Of a stretch of DNA of 64,000 nt, positions 44,552-52,839 are shown piece by piece. This DNA is from Erysipelotrichaceae bacterium (GTDB taxonomy: Bacteria; Bacillota_I; Bacilli_A; Erysipelotrichales; Erysipelotrichaceae): NCBI GenBank assembly GCA_030531215.1, contig JAUNNY010000002.1:1-64000 (forward strand), read 5' to 3'. The notes under the pieces were generated by a model, which saw only the letters and a program-made list of their open reading frames with translations, did no database searches and was not told the DNA's origin. Position 1 is the stretch's first letter; every line of letters begins with the position of its first letter. The translations under genes and the position numbers were made by a program.

Positions 44552-44870
44552 ATTTGTTGTTGCGATACATTTGTTCTTCTAAACGAGAAACTCTCTTCAA
44601 GATATCTAAAGAACTATATGAAGTTGTATTAGACAAATCAAATGCTTTAGATCTACCTTCAAGTTCAACTTTCTCTGCATTAAGAGCTTTAATTTTATCT
44701 TGTAATGAAGCAACTAAATCTAGTAATTCTTGAACATTGTCTTCCATCTTTTGATAGTCTTCAAGTACTAAATCTAAAAATGCGTCAACATCACCTGGTG
44801 TATAGCCCTTAAAATCAACATCAAACTGTTTGTTTAGAATTTCTTCTGGTGTTAAATTTAATTTTTCCAT
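44550..44870 (-). CDS. gpsB: DivIVA-domain cell-division regulator GpsB
   Basis: 106 residues. The N-terminal lipid/partner-binding element LTPEEILNKQFDVDFKGYTPGDVDAFLDLVLEDY is followed by a coiled coil (about 35-75), a linker and a short C-terminal helix LKRVSRLEEQMY that forms the hexamer. GpsB couples PBP1 to division and elongation and is a PrkC substrate in relatives. AGGAA before the ATG. The rnpB RNA begins at its stop; recU and the class A PBP lie divergently upstream, as in Bacillus. Confidence 0.95.
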   Translation of the reverse strand: MEKLNLTPEEILNKQFDVDFKGYTPGDVDAFLDLVLEDYQKMEDNVQELLDLVASLQDKIKALNAEKVELEGRSKAFDLSNTTSYSSLDILKRVSRLEEQMYRNNK

Positions 44871-44964
44871 AGTATTCCTCAGTGAATATTTTATCCTAAT
44901 TTATATGCACATTCAAGTTGATAGTAATTTAAAAAGATATAATTTATAATAAATAAGAGGCTAA

Positions 44965-45531
44965 ATGAACTATCCTAACAGCAACAAAAAGTACATAAAG
45001 CCAAACACTTCACAAGCTAAAAGAGGTATGTCTCTTGAAGATGATTTAAATCTATCGAATAAAACATATCTCGGGGAAGGAATAGCTGTAATTCATAAGA
45101 AACCTACTCCTATTACGATTGTGAATGTTGACTATCCTAAAAGAAGCGCTGCTAAGATTACAGAAGCCTACTTTAAATTACCTAGTACCACAGATTATAA
45201 CGGTATATATAAAGGTAAATATATAGATTTCGAAGCTAAAGAATGTAATTCAACTACTTCTTTTCCCTTCTCATCTATACATCCACATCAGGTTAAACAT
45301 TTAACTGATGTCATTAAACACGGGGCTATTGCGTTTATTGTACTTAGAATGAGCGCATATGAAAAAGATTATTTAATAAAGGGGAATGATTTTATCTCCT
45401 TTTATAATGATTCAACAAGGAAATCACTTCCCTATGATTGGATTAAAGAAAAAGGATATCAAATCAAACACAGAGGATTAGCAATTCCTTGTGACTATCT
45501 TAAAGTAATAGATGAAGTTTTTGATCTATAG
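44965..45531 (+). CDS. recU: Holliday-junction resolvase RecU
   Basis: 188 residues. RecU pattern: GMSLEDDLNLSNKTYL near 22, then the nuclease motif AYFKLPSTTDYNGIYKGKYIDFEAKEC (catalytic aspartate, E-x-K) near 70-95, and PHQVKHL near 108. It cuts recombination intermediates in Gram-positive bacteria. AGAGG site before the ATG. Conserved recU-PBP1 order; its stop lies 10 bases before the PBP start. Confidence 0.95.
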   Translation: MNYPNSNKKYIKPNTSQAKRGMSLEDDLNLSNKTYLGEGIAVIHKKPTPITIVNVDYPKRSAAKITEAYFKLPSTTDYNGIYKGKYIDFEAKECNSTTSFPFSSIHPHQVKHLTDVIKHGAIAFIVLRMSAYEKDYLIKGNDFISFYNDSTRKSLPYDWIKEKGYQIKHRGLAIPCDYLKVIDEVFDL

Positions 45532-45541
45532 GAGTAAATTT

Positions 45542-48500
45542 ATGGAACCTAAAACAAATAAACCAGTTACAACAAAAAAGAAAAGAAAAGTAAATAAACT
45601 GAATTTATGGGCTGCTATCTTATCATGCCTAGCTGCTTTAGCATTGGTTGGTGTATGTATTGGTATTGGCGTCATAATGGTAATGTTAAAAGACAAACCA
45701 ACATTAAATTTATCTGATTTCGACCCTCAAGAATCTTCAATAGTATATGATTCTGAAGGTGATGTTATAGCTGAACTTGGTTTAACAATTAGACAAAATA
45801 TAGAATATGAAGATTTACCTAATTGCGTTGTTGACGCCTTTGTTGCAGTCGAAGACTCAAGATTCTTTGAACACAATGGTTTTGACCTTCCTCGTTTTAC
45901 TAAGGCTTTCCTAGAAAACATTAAGACGATGTCATTCTCTCAAGGCGGTTCAACCTTCACAATGCAACTTGTAAAAAATACATATTTTACAGATGATGCA
46001 ACTGGAGAAGAGGCATCAAGAAGTGGTGCATCAGGTGTAAAAAGAAAAGTTCAAGAAATTGCTTTAGCAATGGACTTAGAAAGAAACGTTTCTAAAAAGA
46101 CAATCTTTGAACAATATGTTAATAAATTAAACTTCGGTGGAGATAGAAATATTAGAGGTATCGCTAAAGCTAGTGAATACTACTTTAATAAACCAATAAG
46201 CGATGTCAATTATATTGAAGCAGCAATGTTAGCTGGCGTAATTAATGCGCCAAACTACTACAACCCTTTCTATAATTTAGAAGCAGCAAATTCTAGAAAA
46301 GATGACGTTTTATATTTAATGCATAAACATGGTTACATCAGTAACGTTCAATATCAACTAGGATTATCTACAAGAATTGAAGATTTGTTAGTAGATCCAG
46401 ATACAAATGCCGTTAAGACAAATGATGGTGATGCATCTAACGCAATCCCTTATCAGGCATATATCGATGCAGTAGTTGAAGAAGTATATGATCTAACAGG
46501 ATTAGATCCATATTCAACAACAATGCATATATATACACATATGAATAAAGGTGTCCAAGAAACAATGGATAAAATTGAAGTTGGTGCTGTTGATGATTTT
46601 GAATTCCCAGATGAATATTTTGAATGTGCATCTATATGTATAAATAACCAAACAGGTGCTATCATTGGTATCCTTGGTGGTAGAAGCTATGCGAATGGTG
46701 GACAAATGTTGTTGAATCATGCGACTAGTTTAAGAAGACAAGTCGGTTCATCAATTAAGCCAATACTTGATTATTCACTTGCATTTGAAAATTTAGGTTG
46801 GGCCACATCTCATGTAATTACTGATAGGCCAATTTTCTATGCTGGAACAGATATAAGAATAACGAACTCAGATGGTACTTATAAAGGAGACGTAACTTTG
46901 TATGATGCCTTAGGAAGTTCTATAAATACTTGTGCAATTCAAACTTTACAAGCCGTTATAGATGCTAAAGGTGAAGAATATTGTGTTGATTACCTACAAT
47001 CATTAGGTTACGATACAACATTAGATACCTTTGATATTCAAAGTGCTATTGGTGGTTTTAATATGACAGCTTCACCTAAGCAAATGGCTGCAGCATATTC
47101 TATGTTATTGAACTTAGGAACGTATAATGAACCACATTGTATTGAAAAAATTGAATTTACTAATGGAAAATCACCTATTACTGTTTCTACTAAATCAAAG
47201 CAAATCTTATCTGAAGCTGCAGCATATTTAACAGATACATTGTTATATTCTAATATCCAAAAATATGGTGGATCATACGATGTAGTTAAAGATTCTTATC
47301 CAGTATATGGCAAGACTGGTACAAGTACATGGGAAGATGAAGGCGAATATTATGGTATTCCATATGGTTCAAGAAAAGACTCTTGGTTATGTGCTGGTAC
47401 AAGTGCTTATACGGTATCAACATGGACAGGTTACGACAAAGCTCAAGTAGGAAAACAATCTTATATTTCTGAAAATGTATTCTATCAAAGAATTCAAGCA
47501 AGAATTACTAATCTAATACTTGATTCTACAGTTGAAAATTGTGATGAAACACCAGTCAAGATTGAAAAACCATCAACAGGTGTTACTACAATTAAACATA
47601 TAATTGGTACATGGCCATACGCTTCTGTAATTGAAGGCATGGATGAACAATATATAACAACTGGTGAGATTAAAACAGAAAATGCTAAGTTAGTTAATCT
47701 TAATGCAAAAGTTGAAGATATGACTGATGATTTTGATGTTCATATCGATACTGCAAGCCAAAGAATATCTATTGAATGGCCTGAATATCCAGATAAAGAC
47801 GCTGTTAGTGATGATCACACTCAAGATATATCTTTAAAAAGATCAGATGGAACAGTAGCATGGTCTGGAAGAGGCAACAAGATGTTTGACGTGGCATGGG
47901 TATATGGTGATGTTGTATACAAAGCAGATGTTGAAGTAATCCAAGATGGAGAAGTCTACTATAAAGACACAATCGAATCTGATGATGAAGATTGTACAGA
48001 AGATATCGAATTACCATTTGGTGAATCAACAGTTAACGTAGAAGTTTACTATGGATTCTCAGGAGCAAAGATAAATTCAAATAAGGGTAAATGGTCTAAG
48101 ACGATATCTGTAGATGATGCATTAATTATTCCAAGAGGATATTCTGGTGAAGAATTGAGAGATTGGTTCAGAGCTAATGGAATGGATGCTTCATATGAAC
48201 TAAAAAAAGGAAATGAATCTAAAATTGAAATAAAGGATTCTAAGAAAAATACATACAGTCCAGGTGATGTAGTAAATGCTTCATCTAGAGTAAAATACAC
48301 AATTACTGAATACTATGTAGAAGACGATTTTGAATTTGAATTTGGTGATTTAGATATGGACGGAGATACGTACGTTGTTGAATTCTATACAAATGTCAAA
48401 GTAAAAGATATTAGATTTACAATCAGCGACCAAGAAGCCTCATGGGATTACGACAATGATGCCGTATATATTTACTCATTCACTGGATCAAGCACAACAA

Positions 48501-48559
48501 TTACAGCAACTTATAATGGACAAAGTGTTTCTAAAAAAATAAACAAAATTTTTAGATAA
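45542..48559 (+). CDS. class A penicillin-binding protein (PBP1A-type)
   Basis: About 1005 residues from the ATG at 45542 (GGAG 7 bases upstream). A lysine-rich cytoplasmic start, one membrane helix (about 20-45), the glycosyltransferase-51 domain (about 65-240, with EDSRFFEHNGFD and QGGSTFTMQLVKN), then the transpeptidase (about 320-620) with SSIK, SIN and KTGTS. The C-terminus is long and acidic, with beta-rich repeats and a PASTA-like segment IPRGYSGEELRDWFRANGMDA. It polymerises and cross-links peptidoglycan. The opposite-strand frames in this gene are shadows. Confidence 0.95.
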   Translation: MEPKTNKPVTTKKKRKVNKLNLWAAILSCLAALALVGVCIGIGVIMVMLKDKPTLNLSDFDPQESSIVYDSEGDVIAELGLTIRQNIEYEDLPNCVVDAFVAVEDSRFFEHNGFDLPRFTKAFLENIKTMSFSQGGSTFTMQLVKNTYFTDDATGEEASRSGASGVKRKVQEIALAMDLERNVSKKTIFEQYVNKLNFGGDRNIRGIAKASEYYFNKPISDVNYIEAAMLAGVINAPNYYNPFYNLEAANSRKDDVLYLMHKHGYISNVQYQLGLSTRIEDLLVDPDTNAVKTNDGDASNAIPYQAYIDAVVEEVYDLTGLDPYSTTMHIYTHMNKGVQETMDKIEVGAVDDFEFPDEYFECASICINNQTGAIIGILGGRSYANGGQMLLNHATSLRRQVGSSIKPILDYSLAFENLGWATSHVITDRPIFYAGTDIRITNSDGTYKGDVTLYDALGSSINTCAIQTLQAVIDAKGEEYCVDYLQSLGYDTTLDTFDIQSAIGGFNMTASPKQMAAAYSMLLNLGTYNEPHCIEKIEFTNGKSPITVSTKSKQILSEAAAYLTDTLLYSNIQKYGGSYDVVKDSYPVYGKTGTSTWEDEGEYYGIPYGSRKDSWLCAGTSAYTVSTWTGYDKAQVGKQSYISENVFYQRIQARITNLILDSTVENCDETPVKIEKPSTGVTTIKHIIGTWPYASVIEGMDEQYITTGEIKTENAKLVNLNAKVEDMTDDFDVHIDTASQRISIEWPEYPDKDAVSDDHTQDISLKRSDGTVAWSGRGNKMFDVAWVYGDVVYKADVEVIQDGEVYYKDTIESDDEDCTEDIELPFGESTVNVEVYYGFSGAKINSNKGKWSKTISVDDALIIPRGYSGEELRDWFRANGMDASYELKKGNESKIEIKDSKKNTYSPGDVVNASSRVKYTITEYYVEDDFEFEFGDLDMDGDTYVVEFYTNVKVKDIRFTISDQEASWDYDNDAVYIYSFTGSSTTITATYNGQSVSKKINKIFR

Positions 48560-48587
48560 TATAAAAAAATTTAAATTAATAAAAATA

Positions 48588-48613
48588 AAAGAATTGCTTA
48601 AATGCAATTCTTT
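48588..48613. terminator. bidirectional terminator between the class A PBP and the m5C methyltransferase
   Basis: AAAGAATTGC / GCAATTCTTT, 10-bp stem; the T run on the minus strand is stronger, and the methyltransferase stop lies within the hairpin edge. Confidence 0.8.
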
Positions 48614-49904
48614 AATTATGGATTCGAAGACCTTTAGGATATTTATTTTTGAGTTGTTTATTTGAACATTTTCCAAATCCTAAGGATAAGCCACTGTAAG
48701 TCAACTGATAATAATGGTTTTCTAAATTTACTCTTATTTCATTACCTGATATAAATTTATCGTATTCTTCATTTGATAAATCATATGAATATTTATATTT
48801 AGAAATCAAACTATTAGAACGATAAAAATTGTGATTTGGTTCAAATCTTTTATTGATAATATCGCCAACATAAATACCATTTCTAATTATTTTATTTTTT
48901 AAATCCGGTAATGGAATTATTGACATATAATAGCGATTATCAATTTTATATAGATAATATTTATCAATATTTAGATTATCTGAAATAAAATCGTCAACTA
49001 TTTTTTCTTTAATAGGTTTTAATAAATTAATTGAGTGTGATAAACCTCTTGTTTTACGCATTAAACAAATGAACTGCCCTTCTGTATTGGTTAATGGCGA
49101 TAATTTAATAGTTCCTTTTAAAGTAGATGAATAACTATTACCTAAATCTATAATTTCCATATCTTCGTGATTATTTAAAAATTGAATTATTTGGTTTTCA
49201 TCTTCTTCAAAAGCATAAGTACATGTACTATATAATAATTGCCCACCACATTTAAGAATTCGATATGCATCTTCTAATAATTCTTTTTGAATACTAGCTA
49301 AATTATTAATATTATTAATAGAATAATCATATAATATCTCAGGGTATTTTCTAATCATTCCTTCCCCAGAACAAGGAGCATCTAATATGACTAAATCAGC
49401 ATAGTTTTCTAATTGATAAGATAATTCTTTTGTATCTTTTGAAGTAATTACAACATTATCTAAACCTAGTCTTTCAAGATTAGAAGATAATGTTAGTGCC
49501 CTTTTGTACGAAACATCATTACAAATGCAAATAGAGTCTTTGGATATTTTATTTAAAACATTAATTGTTTTACCACCAGGGGCACTACATAAATCAACTA
49601 CAAGTTTCACTCCTTTTGTGTCTATTTTAGTTGAAGGAATTGAAGCAGCTATCTCCTGTGGATAGATTAGACCTAATTCATATACTTTAGTTTTACCTAT
49701 ACCATCACTTGAATGATAAAAAGAATATTCAGTTAAATCAGAACTAGAATATGGAAAATCAATTAAATCTAAAATTTGCTGTTTTGATGCTTTAGTAGTA
49801 TTTAAAAAGAATCCTTGTGTACAAGGTTTACTAATTAAATCTAGATATTTTTCTGCATCATCTTTAAAATATGCGTTAACTCTTTGTCTAAAAATCTCAT
49901 TCAT
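48612..49904 (-). CDS. RsmF/YebU-type RNA m5C methyltransferase
   Basis: 430 residues. Methyltransferase core about 1-290: YPQEIAASIPS, VVDLCSAPGGKT near 108, LDAPCSGEGMIRKYPE (PC) near 180 and LLYSTCTYAFEEDENQI (TC, catalytic) near 231. The C-terminal region (about 300-430) holds a PUA-like RNA-binding part with YSGLSLGFGKCS. It differs from rsmB at 26 kb and acts on rRNA or tRNA cytosines; the exact site is not predictable here. Overlaps the ribF end by 8 bases. Confidence 0.88.
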   Translation of the reverse strand: MNEIFRQRVNAYFKDDAEKYLDLISKPCTQGFFLNTTKASKQQILDLIDFPYSSSDLTEYSFYHSSDGIGKTKVYELGLIYPQEIAASIPSTKIDTKGVKLVVDLCSAPGGKTINVLNKISKDSICICNDVSYKRALTLSSNLERLGLDNVVITSKDTKELSYQLENYADLVILDAPCSGEGMIRKYPEILYDYSINNINNLASIQKELLEDAYRILKCGGQLLYSTCTYAFEEDENQIIQFLNNHEDMEIIDLGNSYSSTLKGTIKLSPLTNTEGQFICLMRKTRGLSHSINLLKPIKEKIVDDFISDNLNIDKYYLYKIDNRYYMSIIPLPDLKNKIIRNGIYVGDIINKRFEPNHNFYRSNSLISKYKYSYDLSNEEYDKFISGNEIRVNLENHYYQLTYSGLSLGFGKCSNKQLKNKYPKGLRIHN

Positions 49905-50643
49905 TTTTAAATACTAGTAAAATTTCATCATTTTTTGATATATCTTTAACATCATTAAAATAAAAATGTCTATTTCTAATATAATAGCCATTATAATTGC
50001 CATCTTTAGGTATTATTAAATCTTTATCTTTACATATAGCCTCAACAAGCAATTTACGTCCTTTTACAGCAATATTTATGACTTTTAAGGTTAATGAGTA
50101 ATCATAGCCTAAAAGCTTGCTAGCAAGCTTAAAATTGCCCTCATACACAGCATTTCGAATTCTAGTAGAAGATATTTTTTTACCATAATATGATATTTGC
50201 TCAATTACAACTGTGTTTATATATTTAGAAAGCAATTTATAATCCCCTTTACCTAAATAACCAAAATGGAAATCATAGCCACAAATAAGAGTATCAATAT
50301 TAAGTTTTAATAAAAACTTATTAATAAACTCAACGGGACTTAAATTCATTAGTTCTTTGTTAAATTTAATAATACAAACTGTATCGATACCTACTTCTTT
50401 AAAACTATCAAATCTATCTTTCTTTGATAATAAATGTAAATGTTTATCATCAGCAGATATAACATCAATTGGATCAGGATCAAAGCAAATAACCATGGAG
50501 TTAACATCATTAATTGATGATAAATATTTAGTAAAATTAATAAGAGCTTGATGTCCTCTATGAACACCATCAAAATAACCTATACAAGCAACATTTTTAT
50601 TAAGATTAGGAACATTAAAATCATTTATATACACTTTTCTCAT
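49897..50643 (-). CDS. ribF: RibF-type FAD synthetase, flavokinase domain apparently missing
   Basis: About 248 residues from the ATG at 50643. The nucleotidyltransferase half is intact: GYFDGVHRGHQALI near 20-33, VICFDPDPIDV near 55, FGYDFHFGYLGKGDY-like near 122-135 and SSTRIRNAVYEGN near 155. The C-terminal flavokinase barrel, normally about 120 residues with GRxLGFPTAN, is not recognisable; only about 75 lysine-rich residues remain. It may therefore make FAD from FMN but not FMN from riboflavin. Overlaps truB by 4 bases; truB-ribF is the usual order. Confidence 0.82.
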   Translation of the reverse strand: MRKVYINDFNVPNLNKNVACIGYFDGVHRGHQALINFTKYLSSINDVNSMVICFDPDPIDVISADDKHLHLLSKKDRFDSFKEVGIDTVCIIKFNKELMNLSPVEFINKFLLKLNIDTLICGYDFHFGYLGKGDYKLLSKYINTVVIEQISYYGKKISSTRIRNAVYEGNFKLASKLLGYDYSLTLKVINIAVKGRKLLVEAICKDKDLIIPKDGNYNGYYIRNRHFYFNDVKDISKNDEILLVFKNE

Positions 50644-51482
50644 AGCAATCCTCTTAAGCATTTATACATATCGCCATCTTTTTGATAAATAGCATATAAA
50701 ACATTATCATGTACGATAACTACTTTATCAGCATTTATCTCTAATTTGATTCTTTTTCCATTAATTACATCATTAATCTTTTCATAATCATATGTAACAT
50801 ATCTTCTGGACATAATATCCAATAAATCATGATTATGATAATTGCCCTCAAGAACATCATTGAAATCATCGCATTCATCTACGCTAATGTCATCAATCAT
50901 CGTACGTGTTAATTCTTCAACAGTACCTATTAAGTTTAATTTAATTAAAATGTCTCTAGCTAAGGCGCGAATATAAGTGCCTGATGAAACTTTAGTTTTA
51001 AAAGTAAAAGAATATTCATCCATATCAATTAACTCAATATTATGGACTTCAATATCTTTGCATGGAAGATCAACCTGTATATTATTTCTTTGATATTCAT
51101 ACAATTTTTTACCATTTACCTTAACAGCGCTTGTAATAGGAACAATCTGACTTTGCTTGCCTACAAAAGAATTTAATGTATTAACTAAAACATCTTTATT
51201 AGGAGATTTACAATCTTCCTTATTGATAATTTTTCCATCAATATCTAATGTATCTGTTTCAATGCCTAATTTAACTCTACAAATATATTCTTTTGAATCT
51301 GAAACAAGAAATTGATTAGCTTTAGTTGAAGAATTATACAATACAATCATGACACCTGTTGCATTAGGATCTAAAGTACCTGTGTGCCCTATTTTTTTAG
51401 AATTTAAAACTCTTCTTAATTTATAACAAACATCAAAAGAAGTGATACCTTTAGGCTTATTTATATATAAAGCATATGACAT
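50640..51482 (-). CDS. truB: tRNA pseudouridine-55 synthase
   Basis: 280 residues. KPKGITSFDV near 8, KIGHTGTLDPNATGVM with the catalytic aspartate near 38, the VNGKKLYEYQR element near 123 and SSGTYIRALARDIL near 166. It makes the psi55 of the tRNA T-loop. No ribosome site is visible; an extended -10 (TGTTATAAT, 51500-51492) ends 9 bases before the ATG. Divergent from ttcA with a 35-bp gap. Confidence 0.95.
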   Translation of the reverse strand: MSYALYINKPKGITSFDVCYKLRRVLNSKKIGHTGTLDPNATGVMIVLYNSSTKANQFLVSDSKEYICRVKLGIETDTLDIDGKIINKEDCKSPNKDVLVNTLNSFVGKQSQIVPITSAVKVNGKKLYEYQRNNIQVDLPCKDIEVHNIELIDMDEYSFTFKTKVSSGTYIRALARDILIKLNLIGTVEELTRTMIDDISVDECDDFNDVLEGNYHNHDLLDIMSRRYVTYDYEKINDVINGKRIKLEINADKVVIVHDNVLYAIYQKDGDMYKCLRGLL

Positions 51483-51491
51483 ACTAACAAA

Positions 51492-51500
51492 ATTATAACA
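51492..51500 (-). promoter_or_regulatory. extended -10 of truB-ribF
   Basis: TGTTATAAT on the minus strand, 9 bases from the ATG, giving at most a 2-3 base leader. Confidence 0.5.
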
Positions 51501-51505
51501 TGCGA

Positions 51506-51511
51506 TATAAT
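51506..51511 (+). promoter_or_regulatory. -10 of ttcA, probable leaderless start
   Basis: TATAAT ending 6 bases before the ttcA ATG; the interval TAGGTT is too close for a ribosome site. Back-to-back with the truB -10. Confidence 0.5.
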
Positions 51512-51517
51512 TAGGTT

Positions 51518-52270
51518 ATGCCAATAAAAAAGATTCTCTCATCAGTAAGAAAAGCTGATGAAATGTTTAATTTAATTAATGAAAACGACAAGATTGCTGT
51601 CGGTTTATCAGGTGGCAAAGATTCTAGTTTATTATTATATGTTTTATATCTTTATCAATATCTCTATGAAAATACTTATCATAAAAAATTTGATATCATA
51701 GGTGTTCACGTTGATTTAAATTTCGGTGAAGATGATTTTAATATTTTGAATGAATATTTTAATAAATATAATCTAAAAATTGAAGTAGATAAATCTAAAA
51801 TTAAAGATATTTTAAATTTAAATCTGCATAAAGATAAAATTGATTGTTCTCTATGCTCAACACTAAAAAAAGGAGCAGTAATAAAAAAAGCCAAAGAATT
51901 AGGATGTAACAAAGTTGCCTTTGCTCATCACGCTGATGATGCAATCGAAACTTTATTGATGAATATTATCCATGGAGGAAGAATAGCAACATTTGACCCT
52001 AAAATGTATTTAACAAATTCAGAAATAACATTTATAAGACCATTTTGTTTAACATTTGAATCAGATATTAGCAAAACATGTAAAGAATTAAATATTCCAA
52101 TTATTAAATCAGGTTGTCCAAATGATGGATATACGCAAAGACAAGAAATGAAAGAGATGTTACATTATATTTACCACAAATATCCTGGTTCAAAACAAAA
52201 CTTTTTGTTATCACTATATAACAAGGAACAATTAAATTTATATTTAAATAAATTGGATCCTAAAATTTAG
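51518..52270 (+). CDS. ttcA: TtcA-like tRNA thiolation ATPase
   Basis: 250 residues. PP-loop AVGLSGGKDSSLLLYVLYLY near 28-46, a CSLC pair near 110 and a third cysteine in KSGCPNDG near 207, the cysteines that hold the Fe-S cluster in TtcA, plus AFAHHADDAIETLLMNIIHGG near 132-152. Such enzymes make 2-thiocytidine-32 in tRNA. The Firmicutes members may have other targets. Convergent with the DUF218 gene, overlapping by 11 bases. Confidence 0.85.
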   Translation: MPIKKILSSVRKADEMFNLINENDKIAVGLSGGKDSSLLLYVLYLYQYLYENTYHKKFDIIGVHVDLNFGEDDFNILNEYFNKYNLKIEVDKSKIKDILNLNLHKDKIDCSLCSTLKKGAVIKKAKELGCNKVAFAHHADDAIETLLMNIIHGGRIATFDPKMYLTNSEITFIRPFCLTFESDISKTCKELNIPIIKSGCPNDGYTQRQEMKEMLHYIYHKYPGSKQNFLLSLYNKEQLNLYLNKLDPKI

Positions 52271-52793
52271 TAAATAGAGCTTTAATAATAAGTGCTTCTT
52301 CAAAAGGAATATTAATAATTTGGTCAATTCCTAATGATCTAGAACAAACAACATTAACTTTATAACCTAATTTAGAAGCTAAAATCTTACATCTAAGAGC
52401 TTTATAATCGCTACAACAGATAGCGATTTTCTTATTGGTTTCGGTTAATAATAAAGAATTTTTGATTTGTTGTTCAAGATTTTGAGCTTTATCTTCACAA
52501 ATAATACGTGAGGAATATATTTTTCTTTCATCTAACAAATTCGTCATAGAACTAGCCATACTATAATTACAATTTTTATCCTTAAAACCTGTAACAATGG
52601 CTTTACATTCTCTATTATTTCCTAAATACATAGCTGCTTTATTTGCGACTGCCACAGTTTGGAAATCAGGAATATCATTTTTAATCTTATTTGGAATGAT
52701 TATTAAATAATCAGCATTCTTAGCTTTAAAATCATAACTAAAAGCAATTATAATAATTGCATATATAACAATAAGTAATAAAAGTAATCTCAT
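52260..52793 (-). CDS. DUF218 (SanA/ElyC/YdcF-type) membrane-anchored protein
   Basis: About 177 residues from the ATG at 52793. A single N-terminal membrane helix (about 2-20) precedes a Rossmann-like DUF218 domain (about 25-160) with NKAAMYLGN, IICEDKAQNLEQQIKNS and ICCSDYKALRCKILASKLGY. Related proteins are linked to envelope integrity; the activity is unknown. No ribosome site; TATAAT (52808-52803) ends 9 bases before the ATG. The gene lies just past the ATPase terminator. Confidence 0.7.
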   Translation of the reverse strand: MRLLLLLIVIYAIIIIAFSYDFKAKNADYLIIIPNKIKNDIPDFQTVAVANKAAMYLGNNRECKAIVTGFKDKNCNYSMASSMTNLLDERKIYSSRIICEDKAQNLEQQIKNSLLLTETNKKIAICCSDYKALRCKILASKLGYKVNVVCSRSLGIDQIINIPFEEALIIKALFTKF

Positions 52794-52809
52794 ATCAATT
52801 AAATTATAC

Positions 52810-52839
52810 AAAAAGAAGTGCATTTAAGCACTTCTTTTT
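52810..52839 (-). terminator. ATPase terminator overlapping its last codons
   Basis: AAAAAGAAGTGC / GCACTTCTTTTT, 12-bp stem on the minus strand; the 5' arm encodes the final Lys-Arg-Ser-Ala and the TAA is in the loop. Confidence 0.88.

Noticed and set aside
46437-48029. Several minus-strand frames of 64-83 residues across the class A PBP gene
   Set aside because: They mirror codon bias of the PBP on the opposite strand, have no ribosome sites and odd composition.
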